This document shows, piece by piece, positions 1 through 10,669 of a stretch of 64,000 nucleotides of DNA (the first letter of the stretch is position 1; each line of letters begins with the position of its first letter). Position numbers and translations under genes: made by a program. The notes below the pieces were generated by a model. It was not told the DNA's origin, did no database searches, and saw only the letters and a list, made by a program, of their open reading frames with translations. Origin of the DNA: Aedes albopictus (Eukaryota > Arthropoda > Insecta > Diptera > Culicidae); assembly GCF_035046485.1 (NCBI RefSeq), contig NC_085136.1, positions 296,399,080 to 296,463,079 on the forward strand, read 5' to 3'.

Positions 1-178
1 AGGAAATTTGAACATCTCTAAAAATATTTCTGTTTAATTATCTAAAACTATAGCATTCGGACAAGAGACTGATAAAAAAATGAAAATCGGTTGAACCATT
101 GCTGAGATATAGTCATTTGAAGATTTAGTTACCGTCAAATGGGGTAACTTGCATCACTTTTCGACTTTGAAGACATTG

Positions 179-985
179 CACAGTGGGAAAAATTGAACCC
201 GAAACACGACTAAATTCATTTTCTCAGCTGGGTAACAGGTTCTGCCAACGGCTGAGACCATTTTCGCTTGGAAAAAGTGTGCTGAATCGATTGGTGGGGG
301 CCTCGTTGGCCGGAGGCCTCACCCTGGCCAGCTAGAGGGCCGGAATCAATCCGAGTTCCTTACGGAAAGCAAAATCATTGTCATCCAAGAATACTTTCGC
401 ACCCGATATTTATTCTGAAGCCGCAAATCAGAAGTCAACCGCACTCCGGATAATATCAGTTGCATATTATGGTCCAATTGTGGTTCCGGAACAATCCGGA
501 ACATTAGGGTGGGGCTAATTTTAAACAATCTCTCTGGGATATGATTTTCCAAATGGAAATCGATCTACTAGTCGAAATAAGTAAGCTGTACAAAAATGAG
601 TGATTTGTGTTGATCTTTAGGGGTGGCGCAAAGCGTTTAAGTGATTTTTTTTTCTAGAGCAAATTTTTAAAAAACATTTCAAACTAAATTTTCAAACATA
701 TTTTTTCTAGATTAAATCGGTGATTTTAGAATCCAATTAGGACAAAATTGTGCTCAAAATTGCGATATCTCTATAGGTTTCTGAGATATTTGAAAAAAAA
801 AATGTCGAATTTTGGTTTTTTTTTTTGGGTTAGATACCAAAATATGACATTTTTTTTTCAAACATCTCGGAAACCAATATCACGCAATTTTGAACACAAA
901 TTTGGCCCAAGTGGGTTCTAGAATCACCAATTTAGTCTAGAAAAATAATGTTTGAAAATTAAATTTGAAACGTTTTTTGAAGGTT
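179..985 (+). repeat. Left long terminal inverted repeat of element B
   Basis: This arm is the reverse complement of roughly 10795-11862. The first ~370 bp, from CACAGTGGG through the GGCCGGAGGCC block near 305, is nearly identical in both arms. The section 590-960 is itself palindromic around about 800: motifs such as GGTGGCGCAAAG and TCTAGAATCACC occur in both orientations. A short open frame at 346-552 and its mate at 11447-11695 are only the mirrored arms read in one frame; they lack any recognised domain. Confidence 0.8.
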
Positions 986-1220
986 TGCTCTAGCAAAAAT
1001 TTTACTTTACCTTCTGAGATGCTTCCAAAATCCCTTCTGGGATGCTTGAAGAATTCTTTTGGAATGCTTCTTGATTTTTCCAGATTCGTTCCAGGATGCT
1101 TCCAGAATCCATCTGGGTTGCTTTCAGAATTCTTTGATAATGCTTCAAGATTCATTTTTGAATGCTTTCCGAATTCTTCTGAGATGCTTCTAGAATAACT
1201 GTGGGATGCTCCAGATTCCT
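985..1220 (+). repeat. Short array of ~24-bp minisatellite (left arm of B)
   Basis: Degenerate tandem units of the type GATGCTTCCAGAATTCTTCTGG. They are the reverse complement of the much longer array at 8650-10325. Reading frames through it on both strands are open only because the unit length is near a multiple of three; I do not regard them as genes. Confidence 0.75.
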
Positions 1221-1395
1221 TATGCAATCAGGGTGTCTGCTACTTGAAAATCACCTGAAAACCGGGAATCTTCAAGTAATTATATTTAACAGGGAAAGCC
1301 TGGAATACTTAGCGAAGTTCTGGGTACATTTCGTAGCGGATTAAACAAATACTAGAAATCCATTTTGAATTTTGAAATCAATTGCTTTAATTTAA

Positions 1396-1510
1396 CCCTC
1401 GAGCAGTCGCGTCTTTGACTATCTGCAGCGACACTGCATTCACGCTGTGTACCACATGCGTGCATTTTTCAAGGTGCGTGTACTCAGTACCAGACGCGAC
1501 CGCTCCCGGA
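1396..1510. mobile_element. TTAA-flanked mini-MITE (family 1), copy 1
   Basis: A 115-bp element with ends CCCTCGAGCAGTCGCGTC and a related inverted end GACGCGACCGCTC, flanked by TTAA (1392-1395 and 1511-1514). Related copies occur at 38365-38480 and 59215-59324. TTAA targets and CCC termini are those of piggyBac-type transposition. It lies inside element B. Confidence 0.75.
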
Positions 1511-1514
1511 TTAA

Positions 1515-2271
1515 TCAAACATTTTCAGTTTCTGAAAATAACCTGAATCTATCTCTGAAATACATTTTTCGGGGCTGAAATTATAGGGAACCATTCTGAA
1601 TAAATTTCTTAACAAATCTTTAGAGAAATCGTGAAAAAAATTGGATCGCAGGATGATTTTCAGGAATAATCAGAATTGGATTGTTAAGTTGCATTGATTA
1701 GGAAAATACTGACTACATAAAGCGTTTCAATCGCATTTTCAAGCATTTTGAGATCGTTTTGTAAATAAATCTGGTCTAAATCTGGAATGATTTGCTGCAG
1801 ATTCGGCATTAGAATTTATTGACAATTCCTCAATATGTTCCTGATACAAATCATAATGATTTTTTCTAATTGATTCAAGAATATAATAGCCTTGTGTTAG
1901 AAGTTCTTACATATTACACATTTTTAAAAACTTTTCAGTTAAAGTCCCTGTTGCAATTCATGTATCAGAAAAACATCTAAGAGCCATTCTGATGGAGTTC
2001 ATGATAGAATATTTAACGAGTATACCAGTCATAATTTAGTAATCTTGTTTATAAAAAAACTGCTTATTGGATTTCTAAATAACTTTAATTTGATTTTTTC
2101 GAGGATTTGAATATTTTTCCTCTAAGGGTTTTATACAAAAAAATGCCAAATGCTACATTTGAAATTTCTAGCCATAATTTTTTAAGGATTCTGAAAATCA
2201 TATTCCCTTATCAACTTCTCTATGTTTGTTTACGAGCTTTCATACAAATCTCCCGTTAAATTTTAACCTAA
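1515..2271. other. No gene seen (interior of element B)
   Basis: AT-rich sequence with no convincing frame, RNA gene or repeat. It is interior DNA of element B between the mini-MITE and the piggyBac-type element. Confidence 0.5.
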
Positions 2272-2499
2272 TTAACCCTTATCCTTCCTTGATGCATTTT
2301 TAGCTGACGTGAAATGACTAAAAAAATCATATCTCTGTTGTTTCTGAGCCGATTTAAAAAATTTTTAAATCAAAATGACCGGTAATAATTTGTGTTTCTA
2401 TATCTGGGCCAAAAAATGTCATTGGCCACGTGGTTCCGGAATTATTCCGGGATATCGTGGGGTAGGTTTTTTCCCGGGCGATGGTATGCATGCTGAATT

Positions 2500-3690
2500 A
2501 TGCTGAAACATTTCTCTTGACATATCAAACTGCATGAATTTACAAAACAAAGTCAGTGAAGGCTATTTCGAGTATTTTTGGTCACATTGGCCGCATTCCG
2601 GGATTTTCCGGCTACCTGGTTCCTCCGGGGAAGTGGCCAGTTTTTCGTCAATTTTGAAACCCGGCTTGCGACATATCAAACTTCATGAATTTACAAAACA
2701 AAGTCAGTGAAGGCTATTTCGAGCATTTTTGGTCACATTGGCCGCATTCCGGGATCTTCCGGCCACCTGGTTCCTCTGGGGAAGTGGTAAGTTTTGTTTT
2801 TCAATTTTGAAGCCCGGCTTGCGACATATCAATCTTTATGAATTTACGAAACAAAGTCAGTGAAGGCTGTTTCAAGCATTTTTTGTCACATTGGCCGCAT
2901 TCCGGGATCTTCCGGCCACCTGGTTCCTCCGGGGAACTGGCCAGTTTTTCGTCAATTTTGAAACCCGGCTTGCGACATATCAAACTTCATGTATTTACGA
3001 AACAAAGTCAGTGAAGGCTATTTCGAGCACTTTTGGTCACATTGGCCGCATTCCGGGATCTTCCGGCCACCTGCTTCCTCTGAGGAAGTGGCCAGTTTTT
3101 CATCAGTTTTGAAGCCCGGCTTGCGACATACCAAACTTCATAAATTTAGGAAACAAAGCCAGTGAAGGCTATTTCAAGCATTTTTGGTCACATTGGCACC
3201 ATTACGGGATCTTCCGGCCACCTGCTTCCCCCGGGGAAGTGGCCAGTTTTTCGTCTGTTTTGAAACCTGGTTTCGACATATCAAACTTCATGTATCTACG
3301 AAACAAAGTCAGTGAGGCTATTTCGAGCATTTTTGGTCACATTGGCCGCATTCCGGGATCTTTCAGCCATCTGGTTCCTCCGGGGAAGTGATCAGTTTTG
3401 AAATCCAGCTTGTGACATATCAAGCATTATAAATTTAAGAACTTAAGTCAATTGAGGCTGTTTCGAACTTTTTTGATACCTTTGACCACTTATATTGATC
3501 TTGGGATCACCTGGTACCCTTCGGAGAATTGGTAACACATTGATTATCTTTTGAAATTTGCTTACGGCATGTAAGATTTCATGAAGTTATGAAAAAAAGT
3601 CATTGCAGGGCATTTGGAGAATTATTGGTTACCTTGGACAGATTCGTGGATCTTTCGGCCAAAAAGTTCCTCGGGGAAGTAACCAGTTTT
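2500..3690 (+). repeat. 151-bp subterminal satellite of P, left array (~7 units)
   Basis: Units recur about every 151 bp. Successive anchors are at about 2573, 2722, 2873, 3023, 3174 and 3326, and the inner units near 3400-3690 are strongly diverged. Typical unit motifs are CATATCAAACTTCATGAATT, GTCACATTGGCCGCATTCCG and CACCTGGTTCCTCCGGGG. Short frames in the array, for example 2891-3112, are by-products of the repeat. Confidence 0.85.
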
Positions 3691-3927
3691 TGGAATCTAG
3701 CTTGCGTCAAACTTCAAGAATTGATTATAAATCTTCCAATTTCTAAATATTTCGACTAAATGTTCGTGTAATACAGAGGTGAATGAACTGAAATATATAC
3801 ATTCGGCTCTGCCAACTATCTGTTTGATTTGTGATAGCAGTATTTGAATAGTAATAACAAAAAGAATATGTAACTTATAATTTTCTTTTACATTTATTTC
3901 ATATCTGGTTCGATTGAACATCAATTG

Positions 3928-5306
3928 CTACACCTGGCAGCCGTCACAAATATTGTAATACACAATATCGATATTGTGTTTGGAACACATAAATAATCCA
4001 CAGATATGGCAGAATACAGATGTTTTTCTATCTTTGACCCTTGGACATATGGCCCAACGTTTTACGGTAGTTTGTATTAAAACTGTTGGTCTTGCAATGT
4101 GTTTGCAAACATCACAAATATAAAATTTTCTTTGTTTGCAGTGTTCACTGCAGACAGCTGATTTGCATTTGAAACATTCTCCCAGAGACGTATTTCTACT
4201 ACATGTGTAGCATGATGCAGTAGGACGTGTACAACAAGCATAATGTTGATTGTAATTTTCAATTAATCGGTCAACAATCTCAACGACGTCGTTGTGAAGC
4301 CTTGGCTCAGATTTCCTCCTCTGTACGTTGTTGATCGCTAACTCTTTGGTCAACGATTCGATATATTTTCTCTTCGATAGATTCACAGACGGATTTGCCC
4401 AGGAGAACAGTACATATGAGTTATGAACAGCCAAATCTACCATATTCTCAAATGTTGCCTCTGAGCATCTTCTGGTGGCACGCTGACAGCTGAATTTTCC
4501 AGTGATCTGATCGGTTGCATCCACTCCGCCCTTATATCTGTTATACAATAGTATAACTGCAGGTTTCTATAATAAAATTAAAACTTTCAATAAACATTAA
4601 TCTATCTAGAATTAGAATAGAGTTAAGATGAAACAAATAATAACTTTGAAAAAGAAAATACAAACAAAACTAAAGATAATAATAACGGCTTAACATAATT
4701 CTACGAAACAAAGAACATATATAGTGGCACATAAAAAGAAAGCTTTCTAAGGTAATTTACTGGTTTCTCTTGATCGTCAGCTCCTACGGAATCGTTGGAA
4801 TTATTTCCTGAATTGCGAGGCATGACATCTGGGTCCGTCGAAAGCATTAGGATATGTTTTCCTTTTTTAGCTGTCCATGAAGTCATCATGATTTCAACTT
4901 TGAAAACGTTCATCCTTGACCCAATTTCACATTCCGAGTTTAGAGCGGAATGAAATTCAACTGGAATCTCTTTTTTATTCTTACGAAGAGTGCCTACGCA
5001 GAGCAAATTCTTGGAAATAAGATCTTCAGCCAAGGGAATAGACGTAAAAAAGTTGTCAAACAAAATTCGACGACCAGAAGCAAAATACGGCTCAGTTAGT
5101 TGCAAGACAACTCTTTTTCCTTGACCAACTTCTGGAACTCCGTTTAGTTTTCCTGAAATATTCCAAATATATGTATTATCTGTAAAAAAAATGCTCTGGT
5201 TGTTTATACCTGAGTATAGATCAAAATTTAGAAAATAAAAGTTTTCCGCGTCGGAAATTCCAAATAATTTCAACCCATAAGGATCAGGCTTGTTTTTATT
5301 GTACAC
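3928..5306 (-). pseudogene. piggyBac transposase relic (N-terminus missing)
   Basis: Two minus-strand exons read continuously: 5306-4761 and 4566-3928 (stop), joined across a 194-bp intron with GT at 4760 and AG at 4568-4567. The fragment encodes about 394 residues of a DDE_Tnp_1_7 transposase. Visible family marks are KPDPYGLKLF, NFDLYSG, LFDNFFTSIPL and YKGGVDATDQ. These carry the three aspartates that correspond to the catalytic triad of the family. A Cys-rich tail (Cys pairs spaced CYTC, CFKC, CDVC) matches the usual C-terminal zinc-binding region. Family members are usually near 600 residues, so roughly the first 200-250 are missing: upstream of 5318 the frame meets a stop and runs straight into diverged 151-bp repeats. 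The GTG at 5306 is not a real start. Confidence 0.85.
4567..4760 (-). other. Predicted intron in the piggyBac transposase relic
   Basis: The donor is GTAAAT after the codon for Pro in DDQEKP. The acceptor TTTATTATAG is followed by codons for KPAVILLYN. Removing 194 bp restores a continuous phase-0 frame and places KGGVDATDQ at the family-expected distance. Read through instead, the frame hits a stop at 4701. Confidence 0.7.
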
Positions 5307-5317
5307 TTTGAAAACAC

Positions 5318-5865
5318 TTCACCGGGGGAGCTAAGGTGCCGAAAGCTCCCTGGAATGTGGCCAATAACCTTCAATAAATTTGTCTTGTAAATTCATGCAG
5401 GATTATAACCAGTCGGGTTTAAAAATTCACCTAAAACAAACCACTTCCCCGGTGACAATGTGGTGGAAGATCCTGAGATGTGACCAAAGTACCCAAAATA
5501 TGCTCGAAAAAGCCTCAAACGAATTTATCTCGTAAATTTATGAAGATTGCGCAAGGGAAGCTATAAAACTGATCAATAATTGGCCACTTCGCAGGGAGGG
5601 CTAGGTGGCCGGAGGGTTCCAGAATATTGTCAACGTGACCAAACATGTTAGAATTAACCTTCATTTACTGTGTTCATAAATTCAGAAAGTGTGTTATGTA
5701 ACAAGTCAGGTTTCAAAGTTGACAAAAATCTGGCCGCTTCCCCCAGGAAGAACCAGGTGACGGGATGTGGCAAATGTTACTAAAAATGTTCGAAATTATC
5801 TTCATTGACTTTGTTTCGTAAATTTATAATTTTTGATGTGCCAGAAGCCAGGTATAAAAATTGAT
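5318..5865. repeat. Diverged units of the P satellite
   Basis: About three to four degenerate copies of the 151-bp unit in the same orientation as the right array (motifs GACCAAA..TGCTCGAAA and CCACTTCCCC). They abut the broken 5' side of the transposase relic, suggesting that repeat growth or a deletion removed the N-terminal exon. Confidence 0.6.
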
Positions 5866-6600
5866 GATGATGATGATGATGATGATTGTGTACCCACCAT
5901 CAGCGTAAGAAATACCTATGACCTGCTTGTGATCTGCCTAATGGTTTATTGTAGCAAAGTAAGATAAGTTCACTGAAGACCTTCAAAATACAACATGATG
6001 GTTGTTTTCTCGATACAAAAGCCTGGCCAGCCCACGAACATCTGACAAAAACCAGTTAATTTATTTTCCTTGTGGTGAAGATATGACGAAACCACACTTC
6101 AAACTTTCAAGGGCATAAACCTGAAGATCCAAATTTTGGTATACTGCAGTGGGTAATCAATCGATCAACTTTGCAGTGCAAACCGTTATTTGGTTCTTAA
6201 GACCTGTATCTTTGAAAATCTGAGGTGTGGTTTCGTCATATCTTCACCTTGGGATAACCACCGACGAAACCCCCCAACACCCCCCAGAAATCCTTATGTG
6301 TATGCCATGTTCAAATATAAGAGGCAACAAGAATTCCTGCATCGACTTCGCAAAAGCCTGAATTTGTGTTTTTCTCCAACACACACGAAAAAACGACCCG
6401 GGGAACCGAAAAACAATCACACTGATACAGTAGCTGCATCCACTTATCCGAAAATGCCAACGGAATTGAATCGCCCATTGGAATAGCGTTCAAAAACTAT
6501 ATAGGACGAATGTTGTTGCTGTTCCCTTCGTTTTCGTTCGGACACATGTAGTGTCCTGCCATCTGCTCTATCATAAGTAATTGACTAAACACTGGCCAGA
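5866..6600. other. (GAT)n and imperfect palindrome between P arrays; no gene
   Basis: A (GAT)n run occupies about 5863-5886. Around 6068-6250 a ~50-bp arm with GTGAAGATATGACGAAACC is mirrored by GGTTTCGTCATATCTTCAC with about 80 bp between. The small frame at 6190-6486 has no recognised domain. No promoter or RNA gene seen. Confidence 0.5.
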
Positions 6601-6604
6601 TCTC

Positions 6605-8235
6605 CGGTTGAACCAGATAGCCGGAAGATGCTGTAATATGGTCAATGTGACAGAAAATGCTCGAAATAACCTTCACTGACTTTGTTTCGTAAATTCATGA
6701 AGTTTGATATGTCGCAAGCCGGGTTTCAAAACTGATGAATAACTGGTCACTTCCCCGGGGAAACCAGGTAGCCGGAAATTTCCGGAATGCGGCCAATGTG
6801 ACCAAAAATGCTCGAAATAGCCTTCACTGACTTTGTTTCGTAAATTTATGAAGTTTGGTATGTCGCAAGCCGGGCTTCAAAACTGATGAAAAACTGGCCA
6901 CTTCCCCGAGGGAAGCAGGTGGCCGGAAAATCCGGGATGCAGCTTATGTGACCAAAAATGCTCGAAATAGTCTTCACTGACTTGATTTCGTAAATTCATG
7001 AAGTTTGATATGTCACAAGCCTGATTTCAAAATTGATGAAAAACTGGCCGCTTCCTCAGAGGAACCAGGTGGCCGGAAGATCCCGGAATGCGGCCAATGT
7101 GACCAAAAATGCTCGAAATAGCCTTCACTGCTTTTGTTTCGTAAATACATGAAGTTTGATATGTCGCAAACCGGGTTTCAAAACTAACGAATAACTGGTC
7201 ACTTCCCCGGGGGAATCAGGTGGCCGGAAGATCCTTGAATGGTGCCAATGTGACCAAAAATGCTCGAAATAGCCTTCACTGACTTTGTTTCGTAAACTTA
7301 TGAAGTTTGGTATGTCGCAAGCCGGGCTTCAAAACTGATGAAAAACTGGCCACTTCCCCAGGGGAAGAAGGTGGCCGGAAGATCCCGTAATGCTGCCAAT
7401 GTGACCAAAAATGCTTGAAACAGCCTTTATTGACTTTGTTTCTTAAATTCATAAAGTTTGATATGTCGCAAGCCGGGTTTCAAAATTGAGAAAAAAACTT
7501 ACCTCTTCCCCAGAGGAACCAGGTGGCCGGAAGATCCCGGAATGCGGCCTATATGACCAAAAATGCTCGAAATAGCCTTCACTGACTTTGTTTCGTAAAT
7601 TCATGAAGTTTGATATGTCGCAAGTCGGGTTTCAAAATTGACGAAAAACTGGCCACTTCCCCGGAGGAACCAGGTGGCCGGAAGATCCCGGAATGAGGCC
7701 AATGTGACCAAAAATGCTCGAAATAGCCTTCACTGACTTTATTTCGTAAATTCATGAAGTTTTATATGTCGCAAGCCGGGTTTCAAAATTGACGAAAAAC
7801 TGGCCACTTCCTTGGAGGAACCAGGTGGCCGGAAGATCCCGGAATGCGGCCAATGTGACCAAAAATGCTCGAAATAGCCTTCACTGACTTTGTTTCGTAA
7901 ATTCATGAAGTTTGATATGTCGCAAGTCGGGTTTCAAAATTGACGAAAAACTGCCCACTTCCCCGGAGGAACCAGGTGGCCGGAAGATCCCGGAATGCGG
8001 CCAATGTGACCACAAATGCTTGAAATAGCCTTTACTGACTTTGTTTCGTAAATTCATGAAGTTTGATATGTCGCAAGCCGGGTTTCAAAATTGACGAAAA
8101 ACTGGCCACTTCCCCGAGGGAACCAGGTGGCCGGAAGATCCCGGAATGGTGCCAATGTGACCAAAAATACTCGAAATAGCCTTCACTGACTTTGTTTTGT
8201 AAATTCATGCAGTTTGATATGTCAAGAGGCATGTT
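6605..8235 (-). repeat. 151-bp subterminal satellite of P, right array (~11 units)
   Basis: Eleven units with anchors (GACCAAAAATGCTCG and variants) near 6649, 6799, 6950, 7101, 7253, 7404, 7555, 7706, 7857, 8010 and 8160. The orientation is inverted relative to the left array. Homogeneity is highest in the outer units and falls toward the centre. Confidence 0.85.
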
Positions 8236-8649
8236 TCGGCAGAATTCAGCATGCATACCATCGCCCGGGAAAAAACCTACCCCACGATACCCCGGAATAA
8301 TTCCGGAATCACGTGGCCAATGACATTTTTTGGTCCAGATATAGAAACACAAATTATTACCGGTCATTTTGATTTAAAAAAATTTAAAATCGGTTCAGAA
8401 ACAACAGAGATATGATTTTTTTAGTCATTTCACGTCAGCTAAAAATGCATCAAGGAAGGATAAGGGTTAATGAAAATTTGTTTGCATATTAAAAAAAGAT
8501 CAATTTCTTACATTCATTGCTTCCAGGTATTTATATTTTATAATATATAAACTGATTTACAAATTGGAAATATTACGAAACATAAGTTTAATTAACTCTG
8601 TTAAACCTGGAAAACTTACAGAATTTCATTTTGTCTTATGAGTATGAGT

Positions 8650-10325
8650 AGATACCCTGGAGATGCTTCCCCAATTCTCCTGGGTTGCTTCCATAATCTT
8701 TCTGCGATGCTTTCAAATTCCATATGGATTTCTACCAGATTCGTTTTGGGATGTCTGTTTCCTCCTGTGATGCTTTCAGATTTCTAAATGAATGCTTCCA
8801 TAATCCTTGAAACCTTGAAGTGGCCCTTCCAGATTCCTTTTAGGATGCTTCCAGAACTCTTCTGGGATGGTTCAAGACTAATTTCAAGAATGTTTCTAGA
8901 ATTTCAGATAGATTTTGGAAGCATACTAGATGGATTCTGGAAGCAACCCAGACCGTTTCTGGAAACATCTCATAAGGAATTTGTAGGCATCCTTGAAGCA
9001 ACTTGAAAGCATCCCAGAAGGTTTCTGGAAGAATACCTGAAAGATTTTTGAAGCATTGAAAACGAAATTTGAAGAAGGCATTTTAATGGATTTTTAAAGC
9101 ATCCCTGACGAATTTTAGAAGCATCCCAGAAAGAATCTAAAAGTATCCCAGGAAAAGTTCGGGTGCATCCCAGAAGAACTCTGGATGGAAGCATCCCAGA
9201 ATCTGAAAGTATCACAAAAAATCTGCAAGCAACAAAATCTGCAAGCAATTCTGAAGGCATCCCAGAATGATTCTGGAAGCTTCCCATTAGGAATTTGAAA
9301 ACATCCCAGAAAGATTCCGAATACAATCCAGAGGAACTCTTGAAGCATTCATAAAAGAGTCAGAAGAATCCTGGAAGCATGATTCTGGGAGTATCCCTGA
9401 TATTATGTAATAGTAGGATTCTGGCAGCATACCTGAAGGTATCAGGTATCAGAAGGCCGGCTCCAGAGGCACGTTATCCTCCATTTGGGACATTTGTGCC
9501 ATACCTGAAGGACTTTAGAAGCATCCCAGAAAGAAGCTTCCCATAAGGAGTTTGAAAGCAGCCAAGAACAATTATGAAAGCATCTCATTAGAAATCTGGT
9601 GGCATCCCAGGAAGAATCTGGAAGAATCCCGGGATTCTTGAAGCAACGTATAAGTATTCTGAAAGCACCCCAGAAGGATTCTGGAAGAATACCTAAAGTA
9701 ATCTGGAAGCATTCCAGAAAGATTCTGGAAGCATCTTAGAACGAATCTGCAAACATCTTATAAGGAATCTAGAAGTATTCCAAAAGAAATCTGGAAGCAT
9801 CCCAGAATTTGGAAAGCATGCTAGAAGGAATCTGGAAGAATCGCAGAAAAACTCAGGAAGCATCCTTAAAAACTGGAAGCATCCCAGAAAGATTCTAGAA
9901 GCAACCTAGAAGATATCTGGAAGCAACTCAGAGAGATTCTGGGAGCAACCTAGAAGAATTCTGAAAGCAACTCAGAAGAATTGTGGAAGCATCCGAGATG
10001 GAATCTAAAAGTGCCATGGAACAATTCTAGAAGTATCCCTGACGGACTCTGGAAGCATCTCAGAAGGATTCTCGTAATATTCCCGAAAATCTAGGAAATG
10101 TTCCAAAAGGAATCTGGAAGCACCCCAGATGGAATCTGGAAGTATCCCATAAGAACTTGGGAAGCATCCCAGAAGCATTCTGGAAGCATCCCAAAAGGAT
10201 TCTAGAAGCATCCTATAAGAATATGGAAGCATCTCAGCAGTATTTTGGAAGTAACCCAGAAGGATTCTTGACCCAACCGAGAAGAATTCTGGAAGCATCC
10301 CTGAGGGATTCCGGAAGCATTCCGG
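8650..10325 (-). repeat. ~24-bp minisatellite array (right arm of B)
   Basis: About 1.7 kb of degenerate units such as CATCCCAGAAGAATTCTGGA, mirrored by the short array at 985-1220. Several open frames of 70-120 codons (for example 8970-9326 and 10005-10298) arise from the periodicity and are not credible genes. Confidence 0.8.
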
Positions 10326-10669
10326 ATTGCCGTTTAGTGGCCACCAATATAGTTTTGTTCAACCTGAATTGATTGTGAATTATGTATTATTTATTAAGCT
10401 GCAGCATTATTTAGATATACATAGTATAGGTATTCAGAGGAACTCGGAATTATCAGTGGCCACATCTTCTAACTGGCTAGTTTTATCCAGAGAGTAAAAA
10501 ATTCGAAGATTTGACATTCTCATTTTTTCATTCGTGCTTCGCCACATTCATTGTCAACTGAATGCCTCTCTATTTATTTTCATTCATACTTTTAATATAG
10601 GTATGAATGTAATGTAAATATCTATTAGAGTAAGTCTTCTGTATATCTGCTTATACGGATGTACTGGTA
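10326..10669. other. No gene seen (interior of element B)
   Basis: About 340 bp of AT-rich unique-looking DNA between the minisatellite and the inner repeat of B's right arm. No feature recognised. Confidence 0.5.

Larger units (their letters stand above)
2276..8466. mobile_element. piggyBac-type transposon P (6.2 kb, defective)
   Basis: The ends are exact mirrors beginning CCCTTATCCTTCCTTGATGC, flanked by TTAA on both sides (2272-2275 and 8467-8470). Terminal inverted repeats of about 230 bp are followed by inverted arrays of a 151-152-bp repeat (left ~2500-3690, right ~6610-8235). Between the arrays lies a minus-strand transposase relic (5306-3928). TTAA duplication, CCC termini and a DDE_Tnp_1_7 coding remnant together establish the piggyBac superfamily. 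The transposase lacks its N-terminal part, so the copy is dead unless helped in trans. It is inserted within element B. Confidence 0.9.

Noticed and set aside
937..1227. Overlapping open frames on both strands
   Set aside because: They are the ~24-bp minisatellite of element B, whose period keeps frames open.
2500..3690. Regularly spaced repeats that could suggest a CRISPR array
   Set aside because: The repeat is the entire 151-bp period without short repeat plus unique spacer structure, it is mirrored at 6605-8235, and it lies in an animal transposon.
8032..8367. 111-codon minus-strand frame at the right end of P
   Set aside because: It reads through the terminal inverted repeat and two satellite units; the same words recur in each unit.
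8970..10372. Several 70-118-codon frames
   Set aside because: All are translations of the long minisatellite array; no codon bias or domain.
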